Part shown: positions 34,307-43,084 of the stretch, one piece after another | How the letters are laid out: the number at the start of each line of letters is the position of its first letter | How positions within the stretch are numbered: the first letter of the stretch is position 1 | Source: Actinomyces marmotae | Lineage (GTDB): Bacteria; Actinomycetota; Actinomycetes; Actinomycetales; Actinomycetaceae | Assembly (NCBI RefSeq): GCF_013177295.1 | Contig: NZ_CP053642.1 | Span: 1,116,001-1,180,000 of the forward strand | DNA: 64,000 bases | Direction of reading: 5' to 3' | Made by a program: the position numbers and the translations under genes | The notes under the pieces: model-generated | Told to the model about the DNA's origin: nothing | The model's database searches: none | The model's input: the letters and a program-made list of their open reading frames with translations, nothing else

Positions 34307-35758
34307 ATGACCAACAACACGCCCAGCCCCGCCCCGGTCGCCGTCAACGACATCGGTTCGACCGAGGACATCCTCGCCGCCGTCGACGAGACCATCAAGT
34401 ACTTCGATGACGGCGACATCGTCGAGGGCACCGTCGTCAAGGTCGACCACGACGAGGTCCTCCTCGACATCGGCTACAAGACCGAGGGCGTGATCCTCGC
34501 TCGTGAGCTGTCCATCAAGCACGACGTCGACCCCGACGAGATCGTCTCCGTCGGCGACGAGATCGAGGCCCTCGTGCTCCAGAAGGAGGACAAGGAGGGG
34601 CGCCTGCTCCTGAGCAAGAAGCGCGCCCAGTACGAGCGGGCCTGGGGCACCATCGAGCGCGTCAAGGAGGAGGACGGCGTCGTCACCGGCTCCGTCATCG
34701 AGGTCGTCAAGGGCGGCCTGATCCTCGACATCGGCCTGCGCGGCTTCCTGCCCGCCTCCCTGGTCGAGATGCGCCGCGTCCGCGACCTCCAGCCCTACGT
34801 GGGCCGCGAGCTTGAGGCCAAGATCATCGAGCTGGACAAGAACCGAAACAACGTGGTCCTTTCCCGCCGCGCCTTCCTCGAGCAGACCCAGTCCGAGGTC
34901 CGCACCAACTTCCTGCAGACCCTCGGCAAGAGCCAGGTCCGCACCGGCGTGGTCTCCTCCATCGTCAACTTCGGTGCCTTTGTGGACCTGGGCGGCGTCG
35001 ACGGCCTCGTCCACGTCTCCGAGCTGTCCTGGAAGCACATCGACCACCCCTCGGAGGTCGTCGAGGTGGGCCAGGAGGTCACCGTCGAGGTCCTCGACGT
35101 CGACTTCGACCGCGAGCGCGTCTCCCTGTCGCTGAAGTCCACGCAGGAGGACCCGTGGCAGGCCTTCGCCCGCACCCACGCCATCGGCCAGGTCGTCCCC
35201 GGCAAGGTCACCAAGCTCGTTCCCTTCGGCGCGTTCGTCCGCGTCGAGGACGGCATCGAGGGCCTCGTCCACATCTCCGAGCTCGCCCAGCGCCACGTCG
35301 AGGTGCCCGAGCAGGTCGTCAAGGTCGGTGAGGACGTCTTCGTCAAGGTCATCGACATCGACCTCGAGCGCCGCCGGATCTCGCTGTCCCTCAAGCAGGC
35401 CAATGAGGGTGTCGACCCCGCCAGCGAGGACTTCGACCCCTCGCTCTACGGCATGGCCGCCGAGTACGACGAGAACGGCAACTACAAGTACCCCGAGGGC
35501 TTCGACCCGGAGACCAACGAGTGGCTCGAGGGCTTCGAGGCCCAGCGGGAGGCCTGGGAGGCCGAGTACGCGGCCGCCCACGCCCGTTGGGAGGCCCACA
35601 AGGCCCAGGTCGCCAAGGCCCAGGAGGAGGACCAGGACTCCGGCGAGGCCGTCCCCGCCGGCTCCACCTCCTACTCCTCGGCCCCCGCGGAGGCCACGGG
35701 CACCCTCGCCTCCGACGAGGCCCTGGCCGCCCTGCGCGAGAAGTTGACCGGCAACTGA
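34307..35758 (+). CDS. rpsA: 30S ribosomal protein S1
   Basis: A 483-aa actinobacterial-type S1 with four OB-fold S1 domains. They begin near DDGDIVEGTVVKVDHDEVLLDIGYK (in two halves), VVTGSVIEVVKGGLILDIG, VRTGVVSSIVNFGAFVDLGG and VVPGKVTKLVPFGAFVRVED; the last two are the well-conserved RNA-binding copies. The C-terminal ~110 residues are acidic and Glu/Ala-rich, ending in LASDEALAALREKLTGN. It binds mRNA and assists initiation. With many leaderless genes in this genome, S1 dependence may differ between transcripts. The gene is followed by a GC hairpin. Confidence 0.95.
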   Translation: MTNNTPSPAPVAVNDIGSTEDILAAVDETIKYFDDGDIVEGTVVKVDHDEVLLDIGYKTEGVILARELSIKHDVDPDEIVSVGDEIEALVLQKEDKEGRLLLSKKRAQYERAWGTIERVKEEDGVVTGSVIEVVKGGLILDIGLRGFLPASLVEMRRVRDLQPYVGRELEAKIIELDKNRNNVVLSRRAFLEQTQSEVRTNFLQTLGKSQVRTGVVSSIVNFGAFVDLGGVDGLVHVSELSWKHIDHPSEVVEVGQEVTVEVLDVDFDRERVSLSLKSTQEDPWQAFARTHAIGQVVPGKVTKLVPFGAFVRVEDGIEGLVHISELAQRHVEVPEQVVKVGEDVFVKVIDIDLERRRISLSLKQANEGVDPASEDFDPSLYGMAAEYDENGNYKYPEGFDPETNEWLEGFEAQREAWEAEYAAAHARWEAHKAQVAKAQEEDQDSGEAVPAGSTSYSSAPAEATGTLASDEALAALREKLTGN

Positions 35759-35784
35759 GCGGTCAACGCGCGTAGCACTGCGAC

Positions 35785-35818
35785 GGCGCGCCCCCGGCCC
35801 AGCGGCCGGGGGCGCGCC
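35785..35818 (+). terminator. Terminator hairpin after rpsA
   Basis: A perfect 15-bp GC stem (35785-35799 with 35804-35818) on a CAGC loop, 26 nt after the rpsA stop codon. It lacks a T-tract. Confidence 0.65.
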
Positions 35819-35932
35819 CGCGTCACGAGCGCGTCATGTCCGGCAGCGCTCCCCATCGCGAATGATCTAGTCTCTATGCGAGGCTGAACCAGGGCGGTGA
35901 CCTGCCGCCGCAGTCAACCCCTGAGAGGCAGG

Positions 35933-37678
35933 ATGATGAGCTGGTCCGACGACGCCGAGGCCCTGCGCGGTATCGGGGAACCGAGGTCCCCCTCCGGGGC
36001 GGCAGCGTTCCTCGCCGCTGTGACCTCGGCATTCGACGGCTCCGATCCCACGGATCCTGGCAGCCGGGAGGAGTTGCGCCACTCCGGGCTGGGGGACGCC
36101 CTCGCCGCCGTCGACCGCGCGGCGCTCGTGGCGCTCGCCGAGGACCCCCGGCTCAGCAGGGATGAGATCGAGACCGCGATCAGCCATTGCATCGGCATCC
36201 GGCGCGTGGCGGGCGCCTCCGAGGCACCCACGCGCTACGCCCGCATCGAGATGTGCGCGGCGCTCGGCCAGCGCGCCGAGGCGCTTAGCGAGCTCCGCGA
36301 GGCCAGGCTCTTCTCCATGGGGGACATCGACCCGCGAGTCACCCTGGCGGCGGCCACCTTCAACGATGACTTCTCCGGCGTCATCCGCACCGCCTCCTCC
36401 GCCACGCTGCGCAAGATCGCCGACCCGTCCGCAGCGGCCGAGGGACTGTCCTCCAGCCTTCTGCCGTATCTCGCGCAGGACCGCCGGGTTGAGGGCGAGG
36501 ACGCGCTCGCCACCCTCGATGGCTTCCAGATCCCGGGCTGGCAGCGGTTGCGCGTGCTCGGCCGGCGCCTGGAGTACATGGCCCTGGCCGGCCAGTGGGA
36601 GCGGGCCATGGCCGTCATGCGGCACACCGACCTCAAGGACGGCTCGCAGTCCACCGCCTGGACCCTGATGAACACCGCCGCCTGCATGGCGCTGGTCCTG
36701 CGCGAGGCCGGGCGCGCCGGCTACGGCCAGAACGCGCTGGGTGCCGCCGTGCAGTTGCGCTCCGAGCCCGGGCCCGAGCTCGTGCTGACAGGCTGGGACA
36801 CCGTCGCCCACGCCTACGACATGGCCACCACCTTCGCCCGAGTCCTGGCCCGAATCTTCGACGAGCGCAATGGCGGCAATGGCGTCTCGGAGCGCATCGA
36901 GACGCGCATGGCTGCCGAGGCCTCCAGCCTGCGCAACCGCTCCTACGGCACTATGACCGGTGGCTTCGGCGGGCGGGCCGAGACCGCCGCGAACCGCGCG
37001 GCCCTCATCCAGGAGACCCAGGAGCTGCTCGTCCTCGCCCGCGGCTACGGCCTCGGCGCGGTGCGCGAGCGGGCCATGCGCACCGCGGAGATGGTCAGCG
37101 ACTCCCTTGCCGCGGGCATCGATGAGACCCAGCTCGAGGTCGTCATTGAGCTGCGTGTCGTCTTCGCCCGCCTTCTGCTCGCCCTGGGAGCCTACGAGCG
37201 AGCGGAGGGCGAGGCGCTGCGCACGGCGGAGCTGTGCCTGTCCCAGGGATGGCAGGAGATCGCCTGCGCCTCCTATGTGACGGCCGGACGAGCGGCCTCC
37301 GAGCGCCACGAGGCCTCCGCCGCCCGCGAGCACGCCGGCCGGGTCGGCGCGATCCTCAATGACTGGGGCACCAGCCGCATGAGCGAGCGCCTGACGGTGC
37401 TCGTCGAGGCCATCGGGGACCACGCCAGTTCGGCCCTGCTCCTCACCGATCTTGCCGAGCGCACCTCCCAGGACGTCGAGGAGGACAACACCCTGGCCGC
37501 CCCCACCCGCGAGACCTGCCGGAAGGCGCGCTCTGAGCTCGGCAAGGTGGGCCGCGCCCCCGAGGGTGTCGAGGCCCGCCTGAGCGCCGTTGAGGAGAGG
37601 ATCGCCCCCTACGGCCGCGGCCGGGGAGGCCGGCACCGTGCCGCCGGATTAGCGGCCACCGATGACGCGCCGGCCTGA
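35933..37678 (+). CDS. Hypothetical helical-repeat protein
   Basis: A 581-aa protein I do not recognise. It is Ala/Arg/Glu-rich and apparently all-alpha, with no signal peptide, transmembrane segment or nucleotide-binding motif. Stretches such as ALAGQWERAMAVMRHTD, AFARLLLALGAYERAEGEAL-like helices and ALGQRAEALSELREARLF have TPR-like spacing of small and aromatic residues, so a TPR-type superhelix is possible. GAGAGG lies 4 nt before ATG 35933 and 7 nt before a second ATG at 35936. A TAGTCT box (35869-35874) may start its transcript. It overlaps coaE by 17 nt, so the two are coexpressed. A role linked to CoA or DNA repair cannot be told. Confidence 0.7.
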   Translation: MMSWSDDAEALRGIGEPRSPSGAAAFLAAVTSAFDGSDPTDPGSREELRHSGLGDALAAVDRAALVALAEDPRLSRDEIETAISHCIGIRRVAGASEAPTRYARIEMCAALGQRAEALSELREARLFSMGDIDPRVTLAAATFNDDFSGVIRTASSATLRKIADPSAAAEGLSSSLLPYLAQDRRVEGEDALATLDGFQIPGWQRLRVLGRRLEYMALAGQWERAMAVMRHTDLKDGSQSTAWTLMNTAACMALVLREAGRAGYGQNALGAAVQLRSEPGPELVLTGWDTVAHAYDMATTFARVLARIFDERNGGNGVSERIETRMAAEASSLRNRSYGTMTGGFGGRAETAANRAALIQETQELLVLARGYGLGAVRERAMRTAEMVSDSLAAGIDETQLEVVIELRVVFARLLLALGAYERAEGEALRTAELCLSQGWQEIACASYVTAGRAASERHEASAAREHAGRVGAILNDWGTSRMSERLTVLVEAIGDHASSALLLTDLAERTSQDVEEDNTLAAPTRETCRKARSELGKVGRAPEGVEARLSAVEERIAPYGRGRGGRHRAAGLAATDDAPA

Positions 37679-38540
37679 CACGGCGATCAGGCTGTGGGAG
37701 GGGCAGATCGCGGCCTCTTTAGTGGGGCGCCTGAGGGCTCATGGGCACCCCTTCGCCCTCGCTGATCCCGCGGCGCCCTCCCAACCGGGCGCCATCCTCG
37801 GCCTGCCCGCCCCCGGATCCCTTCCCCCCGGCACGGGCGAGCGAGCCCTGCTCGCCCTCATCAGGGAGCTGGCGGAGCTCCTCGCCCGTGGGCGCGCCTT
37901 CGCGGCCGGGATGGGCCGACCGGCCGCCCCCCGCGGTCAGCGCGCCCTGCGCGTGGGCCTGACCGGCGGCATCGGCACCGGCAAGTCCACCGTCGCCCGC
38001 CTCCTCGCCGAGCATGGGGCGGGCGTCGTCGACGCCGACGCGATCGCCCGGGAGGTCCTCGCACCCGGTGGCGAGGCCCTGGCGGAAGCGACCACGGCCT
38101 TCGGGGGCGGCATCCTCGCCGCGGACGGCTCCCTCAACAGGGCCGTGCTGGCGGGCCGCGTCTTCGCGGACCCCGCCGCCCGGGCGCGCCTGGACGCCAT
38201 CACCCTGCCTCGCATCGCCGAGTTGGCCGCCTACCGGCTGGAGGCCGTGCCCCCGGGCAGGGTCGCCGTCTACGACGTGCCGCTCCTGGCCGAGAGCGGC
38301 ATAGCCGACCTGTTCGACTGCGTCATCGTCGTCGAAGCGCCCCTGGAGGCGCGGCTCGCCCGGCTCGCCCGGCGCGGGATGGACGAGGCGGACGCGCTGC
38401 GGCGGATCGCCGCCCAGGCCAGTGACGCGCGGCGCCGCTGCCTGGCAGACATCGTGCTGCCCAATGATCGAGGCGAGCAGGACCTTGCCGACGCCGTCAC
38501 CCGGATGTGGGAGGACCGGGTGGAGCCAGCCCTGTCCTGA
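37662..38540 (+). CDS. coaE: Dephospho-CoA kinase with N-terminal extension
   Basis: CoaE phosphorylates dephospho-CoA in the last step of coenzyme A synthesis. The P-loop is RVGLTGGIGTGKSTVARLL at residue ~97, followed by VVDADAIAREVLAPGG, VYDVPLLAESGIADLFDCVIVVEAPLE (in parts) and an Arg-rich lid RLARRGMDEADALRRIAAQ. Typical CoaE proteins begin a few residues before the P-loop, so the first ~95 residues here (LWEGQIAASLVGRLRAHGHP...) are extra. They look coding (no stops, sensible composition) but match nothing I know. Actinobacterial CoaE often has a C-terminal GrpB-like extension, which is absent here. A later start, for example around 37911, would give a normal-size protein. Confidence 0.9.
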   Translation: MTRRPDTAIRLWEGQIAASLVGRLRAHGHPFALADPAAPSQPGAILGLPAPGSLPPGTGERALLALIRELAELLARGRAFAAGMGRPAAPRGQRALRVGLTGGIGTGKSTVARLLAEHGAGVVDADAIAREVLAPGGEALAEATTAFGGGILAADGSLNRAVLAGRVFADPAARARLDAITLPRIAELAAYRLEAVPPGRVAVYDVPLLAESGIADLFDCVIVVEAPLEARLARLARRGMDEADALRRIAAQASDARRRCLADIVLPNDRGEQDLADAVTRMWEDRVEPALS

Positions 38541-38642
38541 CCCCCACTGGGCTGCGGGGGCGGCGGCCCGCCGATCGCGCCGACCGCGCGGAAGACTGAC
38601 CGTCGTCGAGCAGGGGAAGCGCGCAGCAGTAGCCTAAAGCCT

Positions 38643-40739
38643 ATGCGCCCCGTCACCGACCTGCGTCGAACCGACAAGCCCTTCGAGGTGGTCAGCCAGT
38701 ACACGCCCAGCGGCGACCAGCCCACCGCCATCAATGAGCTCGCCGAGCGCTTGAGCGCGGGGGAGAAGGACATCGTCCTGCTCGGTGCCACCGGCACCGG
38801 GAAGTCCGCCACCACCGCCTGGCTTGTGGAGAGGACGCAGCGCCCCACCCTCATCCTGGAGCCGAATAAGACGCTGGCCGCGCAGATGGCCGCGGAGTTC
38901 CGCGAGCTTCTGCCGAACAACGCGGTGGAGTACTTCGTCTCCTACTACGACTACTACCAGCCCGAGGCCTACGTCCCCCAGACGGACACCTTCATCGAGA
39001 AGGACTCCTCCATCAACGACGAGGTCGAGCGACTGCGCCACAGCGCCACGAACTCTCTGCTCACGCGCCGCGACGTCGTCGTGGTCTCCTCGGTGTCCTG
39101 CATCTACGGCCTGGGCACGCCCCAGGAGTACGTCGACCGCATGACGCCCCTGGCGGTGGGCGACCGGATCGACCGCGACGAGCTCCTGCGCCGCTTCGTC
39201 GGCATGCAGTACACCCGCAACGACATCGACTTCACCCGCGGGACCTTCCGCGTGCGCGGGGACACCGTCGAGATCATCCCCATGTATGAGGAGCTCGCCA
39301 TCCGCATCGAGTTCTTCGGCGATGAGATCGAGTCCCTGGCCACCCTCCACCCCGTCACCGGTGATGTCATTGCCCCCGCCGAGCAGGTGTTCGTCTTCCC
39401 CGCCTCCCACTACGTGGCAGGGCCCGAGCGCATGAGCCGCGCCATCGAGGGCATCGAGGCCGAGCTCGCCGAGCGCCTGGCCGTCCTCGAGCGCGACGGC
39501 AAGCTCCTCGAGGCCCAGCGCCTGCGCATGCGCACCACGTACGACCTGGAGATGATGCGCCAGATCGGCATGTGCTCGGGCATCGAGAACTACTCGATGC
39601 ACATCGACGGGCGCAGCCCCGGCACCCCGCCCAACACGCTGCTCGACTACTTCCCCGAGGACTTCCTCCTCGTCATCGACGAGTCGCACGTGACCGTCCC
39701 CCAGATCGGCGCCATGCACGAGGGCGACGCGTCCCGCAAGCGCACCCTCGTCGACCACGGCTTCCGCCTGCCCAGCGCCCTGGACAACCGACCGCTGACC
39801 TTCACGGAGTTCGAGAACCGCATCGGCCAGACCGTCTACCTGTCCGCCACCCCCGGTGACTACGAGACACGGCGCTCCGACGGCGTGGTCGAGCAGATCA
39901 TCCGCCCCACCGGGCTCGTGGACCCCAGGATCGTCGTCAAGCCGACCCAGGGGCAGATCGACGACCTTTTTGAGGAGGTGCGCCAGCGGGTGGACAAGGA
40001 CGAGCGCGTCCTGGTCACCACGCTCACCAAGCGCATGGCGGAGGACCTGACCACCTATATGGCCGAGCGCGGCGTGCGCGTGGAGTACCTGCACTCCGAC
40101 GTCGACACCCTGCGGCGTGTCGAGCTCTTGCGCGAGCTCCGGCAGGGCCGCTTCGACGTCCTCGTCGGCATCAACCTCCTGCGCGAGGGCCTGGACCTGC
40201 CCGAGGTCTCGCTGGTGTCCATCCTCGATGCCGACAAGGAGGGCTTCCTGCGCTCCACGAGATCCCTCATCCAGACCATCGGCCGCGCGGCGCGCAACGT
40301 CTCCGGCGAGGTCCACATGTACGCCGATACCACCACCCCCGCCATGGCGGAGGCCATCGAGGAGACCGAGCGCCGCCGCGCCCTCCAACTCGCCTACAAC
40401 GAGGCCAACGGCATCGACCCCCAGCCCCTGCGCAAGAGGATCGCGGATGTCACCGACATGCTCGCCCGGGAGGACGTCGACACCGCCGAGCTTCTCGCCG
40501 GCGGGTATCGGGGACACGAGGAGGCCTCGGCGCGCAAAGGCCGTAAGAAGGCCGCCGAGGCCACGGTCCGCGAGCGCCTCGCCGGGGCGGCGCAGGGCGA
40601 TCTCGCCGCTCTCATCACCGAGCTCACTGAGCAGATGCGCGCGGCGGCGGTTGACCTCCAGTTCGAGCTCGCCGCGCGATTGCGAGATGAGATCCAGGAC
40701 CTGAAGAAGGAGTTGCGCGCCATGCGGGAGACGAGCTGA
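38643..40739 (+). CDS. uvrB: UvrABC excision nuclease subunit B
   Basis: A 698-aa DNA-damage helicase-like subunit. Motifs are [17 protein letters not shown], Walker [16 protein letters not shown], the beta-hairpin region [18 protein letters not shown] (damage strand clamp), DEAD-like [24 protein letters not shown] and [20 protein letters not shown]. The C-terminal UVR domain [22 protein letters not shown] binds UvrC. TAGCCT (38630-38635) lies 7 nt before ATG, a leaderless promoter. uvrA and uvrC both lie further on in this window. Confidence 0.97.
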   Translation: MRPVTDLRRTDKPFEVVSQYTPSGDQPTAINELAERLSAGEKDIVLLGATGTGKSATTAWLVERTQRPTLILEPNKTLAAQMAAEFRELLPNNAVEYFVSYYDYYQPEAYVPQTDTFIEKDSSINDEVERLRHSATNSLLTRRDVVVVSSVSCIYGLGTPQEYVDRMTPLAVGDRIDRDELLRRFVGMQYTRNDIDFTRGTFRVRGDTVEIIPMYEELAIRIEFFGDEIESLATLHPVTGDVIAPAEQVFVFPASHYVAGPERMSRAIEGIEAELAERLAVLERDGKLLEAQRLRMRTTYDLEMMRQIGMCSGIENYSMHIDGRSPGTPPNTLLDYFPEDFLLVIDESHVTVPQIGAMHEGDASRKRTLVDHGFRLPSALDNRPLTFTEFENRIGQTVYLSATPGDYETRRSDGVVEQIIRPTGLVDPRIVVKPTQGQIDDLFEEVRQRVDKDERVLVTTLTKRMAEDLTTYMAERGVRVEYLHSDVDTLRRVELLRELRQGRFDVLVGINLLREGLDLPEVSLVSILDADKEGFLRSTRSLIQTIGRAARNVSGEVHMYADTTTPAMAEAIEETERRRALQLAYNEANGIDPQPLRKRIADVTDMLAREDVDTAELLAGGYRGHEEASARKGRKKAAEATVRERLAGAAQGDLAALITELTEQMRAAAVDLQFELAARLRDEIQDLKKELRAMRETS

Positions 40740-40955
40740 CCCGCTGCCGCCCATGGCGCCGCCGCGGTCCTCAGACCATGAGCGGAGGGCGCGGAAACAC
40801 GTGTATCACAGAGGATTCACGGGGCAGTAACGAATCGCTCGCCATGTGCGGGGTTGTCCGCTATCATCCCGAGAGGCGGGACCCTGCCCGCTTCCCCATA
40901 TCGTTCTGCTGCTCCCTGACGGCATCCCCCTCCAACAGAAGAGCCCGCCCCTCCC

Positions 40956-41567
40956 ATGAGCAGTCCCGGCCTGGCGGCAGCGCGCCCGCCCTCACGCGCC
41001 TTCAAGATCCCGCGGCTCGTGCCGCACCTCCTCATCCTCACCATGATCGCGTTGATCGCGATCCTCCTCGTTCCCGGGCCGGCCATCACGGCGGGCGCCC
41101 GGATGTGGAGGATCGGCGCCGTGATCCTCGCGCTCGCCCTCGTGATGACGCGCCGCAAGCAGCCCCGCATCGACGACCGGGATCTCGACCGGATCCTCGC
41201 CGTCGGCGGCTTCGTGACCGCCGCGTGGATCATCACGCACTGGGACACCGCGACGCATCAGGCCGCCGCGGTGCTCGCCGCCGCCTCGGCGGGCCTGGGC
41301 CTGGCGCTGTGGGTCGTGGGGACCCGCGAGACCTCCTGGCTCGCCCCCGCGATCGCGCCCCTGGGCCTGAGCCTGGTCCCCTCTCTCGGCTCGGTGATGC
41401 TCGGGATGGTCGCGCTGGCGCTGTGCGCGCTGGCGGCCCTGGTCCTCATCGTCGCCAATGGCCCCGCCCCACGGCGGCAGTTCCAGCGGATCGTCCCCGC
41501 GCGCCTCGTCGTCCCCGCGCTCGCCGCCATTGCGCTGGCCGCGGTGGCCAGGGGGTGGTTCGCGTGA
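40956..41567 (+). CDS. Polytopic membrane protein, first gene of a glycan operon
   Basis: A 203-aa protein with about six hydrophobic segments (LLILTMIALIAILLVPGPAIT, IGAVILALALVMT, AAAVLAAASAGLGLALWVV, MLGMVALALCALAALVLIV, VVPALAAIALAAVARGWFA) and a basic loop TRRKQPRIDDRDLDRIL. I recognise no family. Its stop overlaps the GTG of the GT2 gene (GTGA), so the products are probably made together and may assemble. The 40740-40955 upstream gap holds no gene; a TATCAT box (40862-40867) is a possible -10. Confidence 0.7.
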   Translation: MSSPGLAAARPPSRAFKIPRLVPHLLILTMIALIAILLVPGPAITAGARMWRIGAVILALALVMTRRKQPRIDDRDLDRILAVGGFVTAAWIITHWDTATHQAAAVLAAASAGLGLALWVVGTRETSWLAPAIAPLGLSLVPSLGSVMLGMVALALCALAALVLIVANGPAPRRQFQRIVPARLVVPALAAIALAAVARGWFA

Positions 41568-43084
41568 GCAACGTCCGCGTCCTGCCCAGGCGGGACCGCC
41601 ACGTCATCGACCTGCCCGATCCCGAGGAGCTCGTCGACCAGGGCGAGCGGGCCCTGGACCTCGCCTGCTACGGCCTGTCCGAGGCGGCGCCCGAGTACTC
41701 CGCCCGGGGAGTGCTGGTGGCCTGGCAGCGAGTGGCGCTTATCGCCGCCGTCGCGCTGGTCATCCTCGGCCTTGTCTTCGTCCCGAGGGCCACCGGGATC
41801 GCCGTCGTCGCCATCGTCACCGCCGTCTACGGCATCGCGCTCGTCTACCGGCTCGCCCTGTTCCACCTGGGAGCCAAGGGCGGGCATGTCGTCACGGTGA
41901 GCGATGAGGAGGCGCGCGCCGTGCCCCATGCCGAACTGCCCCGATACACCGTGCTCGTCCCGGTCTTCCACGAGCCCCTGCTCGGCGAGCTCGTGGCGAG
42001 GCTGGAGCGCCTGGAGTACCCCCGCCACCTCCTCGACATCCGCCTCCTCCTGGAGGCCGACGACGAGGAGACCAACGCGGCCGCCTCCGGGCTCGCCCTC
42101 GGCCGGCACGTCACCGTTGTGCGAGTGCCCGCCCACGAGCCGCGCACGAAGCCGAAGGCCTGCAACTACGGCTTCCTCATCTCCGAGAGCGGCATGTGCA
42201 CGATCTACGACGCCGAGGACTCGCCCGATCCCCTCCAGCTGCTGCGCGCCGTCGTCGCGATGAGGAGGCTCGGGCCCCGCTACGCCTGCGTGCAGGCCCG
42301 ACTCGGCTTCTACAACGCCGACCAGAACCTCCTCACCCGCTGGTTCGCGCTCGACTACGGATCATGGTTCGGCAACCTCCTTTCCGGGCTCGTGGCCCTC
42401 GGCGCGCCTATCCCGCTGGGCGGCACCTCCAACCACTTCCGCTCCGACGTGCTGCGGCGGGTCGGGGCCTGGGATCCCTGGAACGTCACCGAGGACGCCG
42501 ACCTGGGGCTGCGCCTGGCCCGCGCCGGCTACCAGGTGGGAGTCCTCGACTCGGACACGGGGGAGGAGGCTAACCCCGACGCCATCAACTGGGTGCGCCA
42601 GCGCTCCCGCTGGTACAAGGGCTACTTGCAGACCTTCCTCGTCCACATGCGCAGGCCCGGGCTCGTCAACCGCCAGCTCGGCGCGAGGGGCATGGTCGGC
42701 CTCGTCATCTTCATCGCGGGCACGCCGCTGCTCTCAGCGCTCAACGGGTTCTTCTGGGCCCTGACGGTCGTCTGGTTCACCTCCCACGACCCGGCGGTGG
42801 CGGCCCTGTTCCCACCAGCCATCTACTACCTGGGCATGGTCAGCCTCATCCTCGGCAACCTCGCGGTGCTGTACATGGGGCTGTTCACCGCCCGGCAGAT
42901 GGAGCGCCTGGGGCTCCTCATCCCCGCGCTCCTCATGCCGCTGTACTGGATCCTCATGTGGCTGGCGGCGGTCAAGGCGGTGCTGCAGCTCATCACGGCG
43001 CCCTCCTACTGGGAGAAGACCGCGCACGGCCTTCACAAGGCTGAGGCGCCCCAGGCCGCGCAGACCGCGGGGGTGGCGGCATGA
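41564..43084 (+). CDS. Processive family 2 glycosyltransferase, membrane-embedded
   Basis: A 506-aa cellulose-synthase-like GT2. Two N-terminal helices are followed by the catalytic domain YTVLVPVFHEPLLGELVARL, LLEADDEET, TIYDAEDSPDP (DxD, UDP-sugar/metal), LGGTSNHFR, NVTEDADLGLRLARAG (TED, acceptor base) and QRSRWYKGYLQT (the Q/RxxRW processivity motif). Four or so C-terminal helices complete a possible transport channel. It polymerises a sugar at the cytoplasmic face and likely extrudes the chain; the polymer is unknown. No PilZ domain is present. Start GTG 41564 overlaps the previous stop; the end overlaps the next ATG (ATGA). Confidence 0.88.
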   Translation: MSNVRVLPRRDRHVIDLPDPEELVDQGERALDLACYGLSEAAPEYSARGVLVAWQRVALIAAVALVILGLVFVPRATGIAVVAIVTAVYGIALVYRLALFHLGAKGGHVVTVSDEEARAVPHAELPRYTVLVPVFHEPLLGELVARLERLEYPRHLLDIRLLLEADDEETNAAASGLALGRHVTVVRVPAHEPRTKPKACNYGFLISESGMCTIYDAEDSPDPLQLLRAVVAMRRLGPRYACVQARLGFYNADQNLLTRWFALDYGSWFGNLLSGLVALGAPIPLGGTSNHFRSDVLRRVGAWDPWNVTEDADLGLRLARAGYQVGVLDSDTGEEANPDAINWVRQRSRWYKGYLQTFLVHMRRPGLVNRQLGARGMVGLVIFIAGTPLLSALNGFFWALTVVWFTSHDPAVAALFPPAIYYLGMVSLILGNLAVLYMGLFTARQMERLGLLIPALLMPLYWILMWLAAVKAVLQLITAPSYWEKTAHGLHKAEAPQAAQTAGVAA

